A stretch of 64,000 nucleotides of DNA from Tritrichomonas musculus (Eukaryota > Parabasalia > Tritrichomonadida > Tritrichomonadidae). The number at the start of each line of letters is the position of its first letter. The first letter of the stretch is position 1. The position numbers were made by a program, and so were the translations under genes. The notes below the pieces were generated by a model that did no database searches, was not told the DNA's origin, and worked only from the letters and a program-made list of their open reading frames with translations. This document shows positions 55,801 to 63,662 of this stretch, in pieces. The stretch covers positions 6,138,001 through 6,202,000 of the forward strand of contig JAPFFF010000003.1 in the NCBI GenBank assembly GCA_039105265.1, written 5' to 3'.

Positions 55801-58509
55801 AAAAAGTGAAAAAACTTCGGTTTGAAGTTCAATGACATCAACTCGTCCTAACAAATATGTAATAAGGCCGCCTTGGTAACATTGATATAAGTTAGAATTA
55901 CTCGAAGCACAAATTTTATGGAAATATTTTAATAATTCAAGTTCATCTTCATAATCTTTGATTACATCGAGTAATAATTTCATTGCAAAACGGTTTTGAA
56001 TTGAACGATTTTCACTTTTTTCAAGGTCAGTTGGAGTGTTCATTGTCATTGAAAGAAGTAGAAGAAGCATCTCAGAATCAAGCTTTACGTAAGTAAAAGC
56101 TTCCTTCAAATTTTGATAGACTAAAAGATCAGAAAACATTTGAATGTACGAATTGAATTTAAAACAAATGTTCATAAAGAATTTCAATGAATTAACTAAT
56201 GATTCTCTGTCCTTCGTTGATGAAGGAAACTTCGAAATTAGTTCAAAAATATTATTATCTTCATATTCTTTCAAACTTTTCTTCGTGAGTGAATTTAAAG
56301 TCTCAGATAAAAGTAAAATTAATTTATTCGCTGTTGGAACGTAATTTTCATCAGTTGAAGCTTGAATTACAACCAATGCAATTTGATTAAGAATGTTCAT
56401 CATGCATTTTTCATCAGTTGTTAAAATTCCAGTCTTAAAACAAGGTAAAATTATATCGACATATTCATCAATTTTTAAGAAATCTTTCAACAATTGTGCA
56501 AATGAAAGTTCAGAAAAAGTTGCTCTGGGATTAGAAACAGCAATTACTTGCAGAAAACCAACAATTTCATTCATTATTAAATGAGTTTTTTCATTTGACA
56601 TGTTGTTTTGCGTGATGTTAAAACGAATCATATCAATAATATGTGATTGACAGAAACTTTTAGAAAACTGAATATCTTCATCAATCATCTTCAGAGAACG
56701 AAACATTGGTAACAAATATTCAAGAATAGAGAAGCCCAAATGCGAAATGGCAGTGAAAATTGGTAAAATTCCTTTATTTTTAGAAATAACGCCAAATAGA
56801 AAGAACAAAATGGAATCGTTTAATTGAATCTGTGATCGTTTCCAATCACTCGAGTCTATCTTGTAAATGTCAATCTGTAGCAGATGTGTAACAAAGTCAA
56901 CAACAGAATCAGTTATCTTTATAAATTTGCCAGATAATGAAGAAAGAAGAATGTGCAAGGATGACGGTTTAATTGAGTTAAATTTGGTCGTTATCGCTTG
57001 TAAAATGAAATTTGACTCATAATTCGATTGTGTAAAGAAATTTTTCAATGATTTGACAAAATCTTGAACGATAGGATTCGGATGCGCTTCTTGATGTGAA
57101 AAGAAATGCATAAGTGAACGACTATTGAAGTATTCTTGAGGATTCATGTATTGTAACTTTCCTGGCTTCTCTGAGTTAAGTATAGCATCATGAGAATCAT
57201 GATAAACTGATGCGGATTTAATGTTATCGTTTTCATCTTGTTGAATGTTTTCAAAATCAGTATCAGTTTGATATTTGGTCGAAATTGTATTGATCAAATT
57301 GATAAGACTGGTGGTAAATAAGGTAATCGATTGATTGTCATCTTTGTTAAGTGGTAATTTGGGGAAAAGTGATAAAGATTCAAAACTTATTTTTAATTTG
57401 TCTTCAATTGTCATTAAATTTTTTTCATTGTCAAAATTATTAATGACCGACGATAATAATAAAAGTATTTTTGTTTGAACTTTTTCTGGAACATTGTCAT
57501 TTAAGGTGATCTTGATTTGATTGCACATTTCAAGATACATTTGTGCCAAGATGTCGTATTTTTGAAAAGTTACTTGTTTACTCGAAAAATATGAAAAATA
57601 AAATGAAATCGGATGTAAATAAAAATCCCATTTATTCGCTATTGTAAACTTGGGCATCATTTGAACAACAGTAGTTAGGATAGACGTGAAAAAGTTGAAA
57701 TATGTGCTGTTTTTCTCTTTCAAAATTAGTAAGAATCGGAAATTATCTTGAAAAAATGATAAAAACGAAAATAAAAGACTGAAAAAATCAGAAATATCTA
57801 CTTTCTCACTAGAAATTTTCTTATTCGATGATTCTGAAGTGGAATTATTGGCTATATATTGTTGAATGTCTTCATTGCTAATAAATATATCAAAATATTT
57901 TAATAAATAATAAAGAGCTGCAAAATTGTCTTTTTGAAGAACATTGATTTCTTCATCTTCGAAAACCGTTTCTTTGTAATTGAATAATAAAAGAGTTAAA
58001 GAAATAAGAGCCTTAAAAATAAAAATATGAATGTTTTTGGTTGCTAAATACTTGGCCAGAGATGTTATGCTAGGTAAATTTGGTTGAGATTTCTTTGTTA
58101 AACTTAGTGGATTTTGAGTTTGCTGTTGTCGTGCTTTACTTGCATCCATCTCTAGCTTATTGTTTATAGCCATTTGAGCTAATATTGCAGTTTTAAAAAT
58201 AGGATAATTGTCAATACAATAAAACCGGTTAAAAATTGGGTAAAAATCTTTTGATGATTTCATCTCCTTAAGTAAAGGCCCTTTAATGTAATCAATTTGA
58301 GCTGAGGTTGGTGTATTTTGATTTACTTCATTTTCATTCGTCGATATTATTTGTAAAAGATCGTTGATTAAAAATTCGGCAGGGTTGGGTTCGATATTAG
58401 TTTGTTTTGAGGATTGGTTTGAATTGATTGGTATACTAAAATATTTGATGCAAATATCATAGTACTCTGGGCATTTTAGTTGATGGAAGTGATTAAGAAT
58501 GGTATCCAT
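49894..58509 (-). CDS. Giant BEACH-WD40 protein
   Basis: 2,871 residues. The N-terminal 900 residues are helical armadillo-like repeats. A concanavalin A/laminin-G-like fold follows at about 950-1110 (GLRTGIYGPSLDL ... EWSFSTSINI ... KKWTFLTFIINQREI). There are more helices to about 1900 with acidic, Asn-rich inserts, and a PH-like domain at about 2100-2215 (GKYKGTLMLSNKNLFFEGT). BEACH lies at about 2240-2465, opening LTKDWQNRRLSNFRYLYFLN and including SQYPVYPWIL, LYRSHYSSPAFIIGFMIR and WAKSPFEFVEIHQRALES. WD40-type repeats fill 2600-2871 (HKSSTIECMCVCGATTFATG, CCIKIWNV). This order (ConA, PH, BEACH, WD40) is that of the neurobeachin/LRBA and LYST/FAN families, which scaffold vesicle and lysosome traffic. 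Which subfamily it belongs to cannot be told by eye. Confidence 0.94.
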   Translation of the reverse strand: MDTILNHFHQLKCPEYYDICIKYFSIPINSNQSSKQTNIEPNPAEFLINDLLQIISTNENEVNQNTPTSAQIDYIKGPLLKEMKSSKDFYPIFNRFYCIDNYPIFKTAILAQMAINNKLEMDASKARQQQTQNPLSLTKKSQPNLPSITSLAKYLATKNIHIFIFKALISLTLLLFNYKETVFEDEEINVLQKDNFAALYYLLKYFDIFISNEDIQQYIANNSTSESSNKKISSEKVDISDFFSLLFSFLSFFQDNFRFLLILKEKNSTYFNFFTSILTTVVQMMPKFTIANKWDFYLHPISFYFSYFSSKQVTFQKYDILAQMYLEMCNQIKITLNDNVPEKVQTKILLLLSSVINNFDNEKNLMTIEDKLKISFESLSLFPKLPLNKDDNQSITLFTTSLINLINTISTKYQTDTDFENIQQDENDNIKSASVYHDSHDAILNSEKPGKLQYMNPQEYFNSRSLMHFFSHQEAHPNPIVQDFVKSLKNFFTQSNYESNFILQAITTKFNSIKPSSLHILLSSLSGKFIKITDSVVDFVTHLLQIDIYKIDSSDWKRSQIQLNDSILFFLFGVISKNKGILPIFTAISHLGFSILEYLLPMFRSLKMIDEDIQFSKSFCQSHIIDMIRFNITQNNMSNEKTHLIMNEIVGFLQVIAVSNPRATFSELSFAQLLKDFLKIDEYVDIILPCFKTGILTTDEKCMMNILNQIALVVIQASTDENYVPTANKLILLLSETLNSLTKKSLKEYEDNNIFELISKFPSSTKDRESLVNSLKFFMNICFKFNSYIQMFSDLLVYQNLKEAFTYVKLDSEMLLLLLSMTMNTPTDLEKSENRSIQNRFAMKLLLDVIKDYEDELELLKYFHKICASSNSNLYQCYQGGLITYLLGRVDVIELQTEVFSLFKLVCSKFCSPMILNKVHYTMISSKCKLSFLNIILQMIVDDSSTFPVSSFFAFSGLRTGIYGPSLDLSYLTNEWSFSTSINIEKVPSTILNLYEGTSSLAFKIGEDYLIECSRTEKKEIFSEKFKTPIEPKKWTFLTFIINQREIILYINFENKEYFTIPEKLTYNGPAVIKIAEGLTGEIGRTYFFSTTDINKIKSEVLSNKIIKKESICSYDPRGAYMGEIIDAASDNLCHLMGTAVPFTATFREIIQNEGVYQLIMTYFSIVDSEEFFLLSLKVLTEMIKISDENSRNFDRMGGFRLLIGLLSMIDKQFFTIKVSQELFNLFHSLSDESQKLMFSSYWMNIKFISTLNYDYQIHFYTEEFYNACACYKGTVTLDFVEALLYEIDRNFNDNDDNSEDIKILRNLQLSLLLKIIDDVPKTIYRKLFQFQYILFNKNLDDNIQKELLHILVDNASSLITTNNQLDLMNFIFPFFLSKDTEIRKLALKLISNILTCSSKQQISKEFLYKAMIFIKDDEAKLFNECFKIMFLNSLKQQQDEKVSTILNSDILDESIPTNSIADLLLSSTSTCNCIEMTPILIMLSIFYTKENENINKNDSESHENARDKVFNLMYHALPKLGRFYHDSACPLCLMIFALNFADNLDRFVEPFVVASFSNIQIVNYILPIFNSFSKFSKTDVSKWKRHFLITLIQRSIKSSLYIKEIATLAVQFMIYKYKPTEVNDPQEEIGDQINFENTDQINTENETQENEGQDENDKILSINNEDLLNEKYDDVSTKEFSEKDSIEFINYLANSSSSSTLDQAYIFEPCFLEDETFLELLYYLLYLLIHDKKYEDNRSNIDLPLSSTMNYSVHNLRKIIAALILKINPNSEIRYQLVDEFRSELNINNNLSMGASHSQEYLNTQGSSMKKTYSHPLLKTRFRFWNRNKKDPAGANENGDNENNENNNPDGENEQNTADLRPSVAEENYIFNLTKEGDLLGSNLIKALKFDWQFLLDIKPIFFNFRTEILGNIFKSYNNFVENQQRKESESSANSTFLLNSFASNISTVSSNEEPRIIIYNINSLEYLEYYSKDILKSHKRFMKTVGRRTFMFQKYNQKLATTYLNESNEKLCDSTKKHWKLSSKLDSLGRKIYFSVNRNFNDHMDASRLRDSNELDEKDLESRNKNEEQIIPYKRILELNQSLLKNYKKDIDLSFEVMMVTVIGKYKGTLMLSNKNLFFEGTLKYELSDNENEESKNKQKKKQNEKQKFVTIPLNQILFIFNRWTMHIDNSCEIFSFLRRSFFFIFPDTQTRRTFYNKINEKIGKNPKSAYFFKECCHICNGVCQNNVTNSELISKTNLTKDWQNRRLSNFRYLYFLNMISGRSFNDLSQYPVYPWILKDYSSQTLDLKDESIYRDLSVPIAAMNEVRLKECINHYEMVDPIEKCLYRSHYSSPAFIIGFMIRTEPFTSLHIDLQSGRFDYPDRLFYSVRRAWEGVTSTSNDYKELIPQFFTFPQMFINENKFDLGRIQGKKYQINDVEMPNWAKSPFEFVEIHQRALESEYVRLHLNEWIDLIFGCYQQSFEKHSLYHWYSYHECMKIPEVINDPINQQMAQHHSVNFGCCPDKIFTSPSPRFIHNIPKSLGISPISPLSSSSPQLNLTNTSSSSLSSSTTSIAPNDDVIFTSLSSNQVLDAAFNDASNIVYNGKGVVLLKSGCVFSVMKSLTQLFKISMQIQPNYKDILFFPNQQAFIFLQRNGGFASCVTFVTNQQNQQKEVLKTIAHKSSTIECMCVCGATTFATGGSDCCIKIWNVPNFTLLTSIPIQSGPIVALASDSLLEVIVSIDSQNMVYLSSINPNKHVLSFSLNMPENVTKHQVLVLRTGLIAVASDSADRKKLTVTFYDLRGIFIKQLVFDGSVAKFFAMYPSYGENFVVILVAQNRKLIVIDLSTFDVVSPFKGHVSNNFIWPFEDRRAILYLKNNAAKDIAVYEF

Positions 58510-59031
58510 AAAATTATGAAAAAAAAAAAATTAAATCAATTGATTAATGATTTATAATATATACAATATCTGATTTAAATAAAAATATTTATCTTGATTA
58601 ACTATATATTTTGAATATTTTTACTAAATAATATTTAAAAATTGAAAATATTGAAAATAATATCTTAGTTAAATTAAAAAATGATTAAAATGAAGATTCT
58701 GTAATTTTACAACTTTTTCTATATAAATTGAACGAAAGAAAAAATGCTTTTCACAAACCATTCAAAAGAAAAATTTGATTGCATACAAAAAGTTTGGTAT
58801 TTAAATTTTTTGTATTAAACAATTTCTTTTTTTGATAGTTTGTTTTATTCAATTTTTATTCTGGTTAGCATCCATTTTTCTTCATTTTTTTATCCATAGT
58901 TACCGAGGATATAATTTGGACGATTTTATGATATTTGGCACAATCAATCAGTATCAGTATCAAAATTCAAGATAGATGTCTATAGTAGATACGAAATAAA
59001 AAATAATGTTTTGGAGGCAAAAAATATTTAA
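58510..59031. other. AT-rich spacer, no gene seen
   Basis: BEACH gene upstream region and acyltransferase 3' region; no credible gene or RNA. Confidence 0.5.
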
Positions 59032-59964
59032 TTACTTTAGCTTAAAAATTTCATTGCTTGATCGATCAATTGCCTGGATTCCAAGTTCATTTGCCATTTT
59101 TAATTGCGCTTCAGATGCTAATGAATTTATATCTTTATTTGTTGAACTTGGAGTAATTGGGCTTAAAACTTTTATTTTACACAAAGATAAAGGAATTGAC
59201 AATTGATCCCATAGAAGCTCCAATGTTCCTTGGCTTAACCAAGAAAATGTATTCCAACCTTTTGGTAAAAATGGTGTCCAGAATTGCATCACAATTGGTT
59301 GAACTTTGCAATTTGATAAAAAAGCGCTTTTATGAAAGAGAAGCATATATTTACCATTTGAAACCGTTCCTTCTGGAAAGATCATTATTTGATCCTTATT
59401 TTTATTTTGTGCAATTTTAATGATCTCTTGTGTTTGGCCACAGTTTTTTGATCTATCTACATAAAAGGGATCAACAATATCAATTATCTCCTTGATTATT
59501 GGAACTTTTGTGAATTCTTTTTTAACAACAAATATAACATATCTAATATAAATCATGATTAAAGGGTCTAGTAAACCAACGTGATTGCATATTAAAAATC
59601 TTGCATCACTGTCAAAATCTCCTTCAACGCTTATCCAACCAACTCCTAGACTCCATAAGAAAATTCTAAGGCCCACTCTTGCAATTGATATTGCAACGTG
59701 ACGAGACTTATCGTTAAAGCTGTTAAACTTTTTTAAGACAGGAGTAATTATTACTAAAAATGCTCCTGTTAGAACAAATGATAATATCATCCCAACAAGA
59801 CGAATTGGTCCAAAAAATATAAAAAAAGTTATGATTTGGTAAACTCTGTGATACCATTTAAAAAATGGTCCTGTCTTTAAATTTCTCATTTCCTCATCAG
59901 ATATATGTGTTAATTTTGTTTGATATCTATATTTTTTATCAGAATAAGGAAGGCAATGAAGCAT
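59032..59964 (-). CDS. PlsC-type lysophospholipid acyltransferase
   Basis: 310 residues. Hydrophobic segments at about 42-78 (ITFFIFFGPIRLVGMILSFV) form a membrane hairpin. The acyltransferase block has the catalytic HX4D box NHVGLLD (127-133), a VDR motif at about 169-171 (FYVDRSK) and the acceptor motif FPEGT (196-200), in the order and spacing of the LPCAT/LPEAT/AGPAT family. These enzymes transfer an acyl group from acyl-CoA to a lysophospholipid at the ER membrane. The protein is short and lacks the EF-hand tail of animal LPCAT1/2. All catalytic residues are present. In parasitic trichomonads, which scavenge host lipids, such enzymes remodel imported phospholipids; that role here is inference. 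Confidence 0.92.
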   Translation of the reverse strand: MLHCLPYSDKKYRYQTKLTHISDEEMRNLKTGPFFKWYHRVYQIITFFIFFGPIRLVGMILSFVLTGAFLVIITPVLKKFNSFNDKSRHVAISIARVGLRIFLWSLGVGWISVEGDFDSDARFLICNHVGLLDPLIMIYIRYVIFVVKKEFTKVPIIKEIIDIVDPFYVDRSKNCGQTQEIIKIAQNKNKDQIMIFPEGTVSNGKYMLLFHKSAFLSNCKVQPIVMQFWTPFLPKGWNTFSWLSQGTLELLWDQLSIPLSLCKIKVLSPITPSSTNKDINSLASEAQLKMANELGIQAIDRSSNEIFKLK

Positions 59965-60599
59965 GATCGGAAAAAATATATCAAACTTTTCTTAAGATAA
60001 AATATTTTATTTTTGATCACATTATTCAATTTTATAAAATCAATTTCAATTTTTTTCAATTACCTATGAAAAAAATTGGTTAATTTCTCAATTTTATATG
60101 GTTTTATTTTTTTAATTGAATATCTCATAAAAATAGAATGGTTTATATGATTGACGTTATAAAAGTAATTATGATGTTTTCCACATCAAATTATTTATTT
60201 AAAGGCATTTTTTATCTTAACCCTACTTTTTTACACAATAATTTTTTTTAAAATTCCTATTTTAATTATTGATTTTAGGTTGATATAAAATGGAATTAGG
60301 AAAATTGCTCAAAATGTATTTTAAATGAGTCTTATTGCTTATAAATAATGGTACATTTGGATTTCCCCTACGTTTGCATTAATATTTTTCAGCATTAAAA
60401 AAATAATATTAGGAAAAGGATTTTTGTTATTAATGAATAAACAAAGCTTATGTTTATGTCTAACTGCCAAGGTTTTTATCATTATTAATTATTTTTATTA
60501 TTTCTAAAAAAACATATGATTTTAATTGGGCAATTGACACTTTTATTTCAAAAAAAAGAAACTAAAAGAAAGAAAATAGAACATTTTTTTTCATTTATT
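59965..60599. other. AT-rich spacer, no gene seen
   Basis: No credible coding frame or RNA gene in about 630 bases. Confidence 0.5.
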
Positions 60600-62159
60600 T
60601 TACAAAAAATTCAAACAATTCAAAGCAAGAGTTTTCGCTTTCTTCAAAATTATGAAAGCAGCTCCTTCTATATAATAGTGATCAAGTGATAAGAATGCCT
60701 GATCAATTAATTTTAATAAGTCTGCTTTCATTTCACTTTTCTGCCAAATATTTGGGAAGTTAAAAAGTAAAGATGAAACAATCATGCATTGAATAAAATC
60801 AAGTGGATGTTCAGTTGAAATAGCTGCTAGCCAAACATCAGCACAATTGCAAGACGTGAGGGCTGTGCTAAAGCACATTGTCAAAAGTGGAGTTAATTGT
60901 TCAAAGTTGTCAAGACCACGAATTTGAAATAACTTATAAAGGCATGGATGAATAATATGAATAATATCATTGACAGGTTGAGTAATCGTTTTTCTATCTT
61001 TATCAGGTGTTGTTAGCAAATTTCTAATTTCACATTTTTCAAGTAAATATATAAATGACCAAAAAACAAATCCTTCTAAATGATCCGATGTAAATATTAC
61101 ACCTTTTTTGTGTGAATGATAACGGTGTTCATTAGGTAGAGAATTACGATTATCATTATCATCTTCGTTTGGAGAAATAAACATCCATAGAAAAACTTGA
61201 ATAAGTTGAATTAATTCATTGTGTTTGGTATGAAGATCATTGTAAAGGTGACAAATTGACATTATAACATTAAAAACAACTTTTATTATTGATGGCCCTG
61301 CAATTGTCAGTAATTTATTTTTGTTTTGGTTTATAGCTCTAGAAAGTTGTTCAATTTGTTCTCGAATTAAGTTCGAACGTTCCCATTGTGATTGAGTAAG
61401 AGAACTCCATTGTTCTCTTAAATTTAGATAGTCATTGAATCGTTTTTCATCCAATTTTTCTAAAGGGCTTATGCCTGTTAAGAAAAGCCAAACATCAGCT
61501 TTTCTATCATCTGGTATTGAATATTTTTGTAATAACTCTGTCATTTTTATTTTTGATTCAAATGCTTGATTTAATTCTGAATCTGGAGCTTGTACATTTA
61601 AACCTTGAGGAGCAATTTCTTTAATGATTTTTGAATGAGCTGAGAAAATAGCCTGTTTCTTTTCGAAATCAAGATCGTTGGCTGAATTTATAGCACTTAT
61701 TCTTTCTTTAATAAAATTTGAATCAAATATTTGAGGTTGGAAATGTTTAATTTTAAAGAAACCTTGCATAGTTGATGACAACATTGTGAAGCTTGATTTT
61801 AAATATGAAAGAAAAATTTGATACTCTTCTTTTGATCGAAAATTAAAAACAATTCCTGGTTCTTGTGTTGCATCATGAAAGCAAATTCGAGGAAATTCTT
61901 CGATAATTGTTATTTCAGAATAATATTTTAGATCTAAAAGGTGATGTCCATCAGAATTGATATATGGCTCTGAAAATGGATTTAAAGTATAAGGATCTAC
62001 AAATGGATTAGGTGTTGATACATCATTTTCGACAAAATAAAGTCCATAAGATATTGCAAATTTGATAAAAGATGCCCTACCTGTAATAGAAGTATAGGAT
62101 GGCTGAAACATCGATATATTTTCAAAAGATGGTGAAAATTGATTACTTATGTCATCCAT
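60600..62159 (-). CDS. TBC-domain-like protein, catalytic fingers not evident
   Basis: 519 residues, ATG at 62159. The N-terminal 150 residues resemble the PH-like domain that precedes TBC in TBC1D15/Gyp7 proteins (IVFNFRSKEEYQIFLSYLKSS). The TBC-like region begins at about 216 with KADVWLFLTGI, matching R..vW..LLG, and continues through a long helical stretch to about 500 (IQVFLWMFIS, FWSFIYLLEKC, ADVWLAAISTEHPLDF, VSSLLFNFPNIW). The two residues that make TBC proteins active as Rab GAPs, the arginine of IxxDxxR and the glutamine of YxQG, are not visible: the corresponding segments read QIEQLSRAIN and YNDLHTKHNEL. It may bind Rabs without accelerating hydrolysis. Family assignment rests on the overall layout. 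Confidence 0.72.
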   Translation of the reverse strand: MDDISNQFSPSFENISMFQPSYTSITGRASFIKFAISYGLYFVENDVSTPNPFVDPYTLNPFSEPYINSDGHHLLDLKYYSEITIIEEFPRICFHDATQEPGIVFNFRSKEEYQIFLSYLKSSFTMLSSTMQGFFKIKHFQPQIFDSNFIKERISAINSANDLDFEKKQAIFSAHSKIIKEIAPQGLNVQAPDSELNQAFESKIKMTELLQKYSIPDDRKADVWLFLTGISPLEKLDEKRFNDYLNLREQWSSLTQSQWERSNLIREQIEQLSRAINQNKNKLLTIAGPSIIKVVFNVIMSICHLYNDLHTKHNELIQLIQVFLWMFISPNEDDNDNRNSLPNEHRYHSHKKGVIFTSDHLEGFVFWSFIYLLEKCEIRNLLTTPDKDRKTITQPVNDIIHIIHPCLYKLFQIRGLDNFEQLTPLLTMCFSTALTSCNCADVWLAAISTEHPLDFIQCMIVSSLLFNFPNIWQKSEMKADLLKLIDQAFLSLDHYYIEGAAFIILKKAKTLALNCLNFL

Positions 62160-62251
62160 AATATTTGATAGTTGTAAAAAAATAACTTTTTAATAATATA
62201 GTTATCTTCATTGAAAAATTGTATATACTTAACGTACAGTATAATTTTAAA
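62160..62251. promoter_or_regulatory. Short divergent promoter with inverted hexamers
   Basis: 92 bp between two divergent ATGs. ATAACT (62182-62187) and AGTTAT (62200-62205) form an inverted pair. Function is inferred from position only. Confidence 0.35.
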
Positions 62252-63130
62252 ATGGATATTGAGGAAGTGATTCAAGCAGATGATGCCTCTGCCTTTTTGG
62301 AAATTATTACATCTAATTATACATCCAATACTAATTATGCGCTAAGGGGATCCAAAAAAAAATGTGTTTTTTGCAAGTGTGCATATCAAGGATCAGACTC
62401 ATGCATTGAAGCATCATTAGCAGCCGAATTAATGTGTAATCATTCAGAAAAGAATGCATCATATTTTGCAGCGGCTGGAAATCAAATTCAGGTTTTAATT
62501 TTATTAAGTAATGATAATGCCAATTTTGAAAATGCTGTTTTAGGAGCAATAAAATATGGTCAATATCAATCATTTATGTGGCTTCTTGAAAACAATTATG
62601 ATGAAACTATGAGGGATTTGCGATCCAACCATTCCATTTTTTTGAAATGTGCCAAAGGAGGAAATCCAAAGATTTTTCAGTATTTAATTCAAAACTTTCC
62701 AGACCAATTTAATTATTCAATAAATTCAGATAAAAAGGTTAATGAATGCCACAAAGTTGATAACTTGATGCGAGTTGCAACAAAATACAATCATAAAGAT
62801 ATTGTCGATATGATTCTATTGCATCCTGAATATCTTTCTGTTCATGACATTGTGCCTCTAAAAAATTCGATACAAAACAAAAATTTTGAAATGACAAAAA
62901 AACTTGTTGAAATCACAAGATTAACAAAATCAGACAAAATAAAGCTATTTAACATGGCGATTGACTGTCAAAATGTTGAAATAATCACTTTATTATCAGA
63001 AAAATATAACTTATCACTTAATGGAATTATATTTAAAGCAGTTTGTTCAAATTCTATTGAATTTGTTAGGCAGATTCTAGAAAAAGGAATAATTGATATA
63101 AATGAAAAAAATGAATATGGTATTCTATAA
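62252..63130 (+). CDS. Ankyrin-like repeat protein, 3' end probably lost
   Basis: 292 residues from the ATG at 62252 (the frame is open 33 bases further upstream but without an ATG). It is a series of about 30-residue helical repeats, for example ASYFAAAGNQIQVLILLS, AVLGAIKYGQYQSFMWLLENN, KCAKGGNPKIFQYLIQNF, RVATKYNHKDIVDMILLH and KAVCSNSIEFVRQILEKG. This is the degenerate ankyrin pattern (DUF3447 type) that is hugely expanded in trichomonads. It ends with NEKNEYGIL just where a canonical repeat would continue. Downstream in other frames lie QTPLHFAAKNQNIEMVNLL (about 63142-63200) and HQTPLQIAIKTKRPDIALAI (about 63283-63345), both classic ankyrin repeats. The gene therefore seems to have lost its C-terminal repeats to frame changes. 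The partner is unknown. Confidence 0.75.
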   Translation: MDIEEVIQADDASAFLEIITSNYTSNTNYALRGSKKKCVFCKCAYQGSDSCIEASLAAELMCNHSEKNASYFAAAGNQIQVLILLSNDNANFENAVLGAIKYGQYQSFMWLLENNYDETMRDLRSNHSIFLKCAKGGNPKIFQYLIQNFPDQFNYSINSDKKVNECHKVDNLMRVATKYNHKDIVDMILLHPEYLSVHDIVPLKNSIQNKNFEMTKKLVEITRLTKSDKIKLFNMAIDCQNVEIITLLSEKYNLSLNGIIFKAVCSNSIEFVRQILEKGIIDINEKNEYGIL

Positions 63131-63360
63131 TTAATCTTATCAAACCCCACTTCATTTTGCAGCTAAAAATCAAAATATCGAAATGGTTAATCTTCTTTGC
63201 CAAACAAATGGAATCTTGACAAATGTAATAGATAAGAGAATTTTATATATAATTTGTAAATAGAGTTTTTTTCTAATTTTCATCAAACTCCACTTCAAAT
63301 TGCAATAAAAACTAAAAGGCCTGATATTGCTTTAGCAATTCATCAAATCAGATGTGCATA
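63131..63360 (+). pseudogene. Out-of-frame ankyrin repeat remnants
   Basis: Two ankyrin repeats are readable after the stop of the preceding gene but in other frames and separated by AT-rich inserts: TPLHFAAKNQNIEMVNLLCQ and TPLQIAIKTKRPDIALAI. The first insert begins with GT and a later AG exists, but the segment up to that AG encodes the ankyrin core itself, so an intron does not explain it. Confidence 0.6.
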
Positions 63361-63662
63361 ATTTTAAACTGATCTCTATGTTATCAATATACTATCAATA
63401 TGTTTTAATATCATTAAAGAAATTTATATTATATATATTTTATGTAAAAATGTTCAAAATACTTTTTTTGTATTTTAATAAGAAATCTTAAATTAGGAAG
63501 AAAATTTTATTTTCAAGGAATTTGCATGAGTAAATGTTTCATAATTTAATGATTAATTAATATCAAATTTCAACATTAAAATAAAATCATTTTTACATAT
63601 ATCAATCTAATAATTATCAAAAGACTTTTTTTATAAATAAACAAAAAAAGAAGAATATGAAT
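63361..63662. other. AT-rich convergent 3' region
   Basis: About 300 bases between convergent genes; nothing coding seen. Confidence 0.5.

Noticed and set aside
63121-63164. Short intron (GT...AG) inside the ankyrin gene
   Set aside because: The segment ending in AG encodes the conserved TPLHFA core of an ankyrin repeat and lacks the trichomonad splice consensus.
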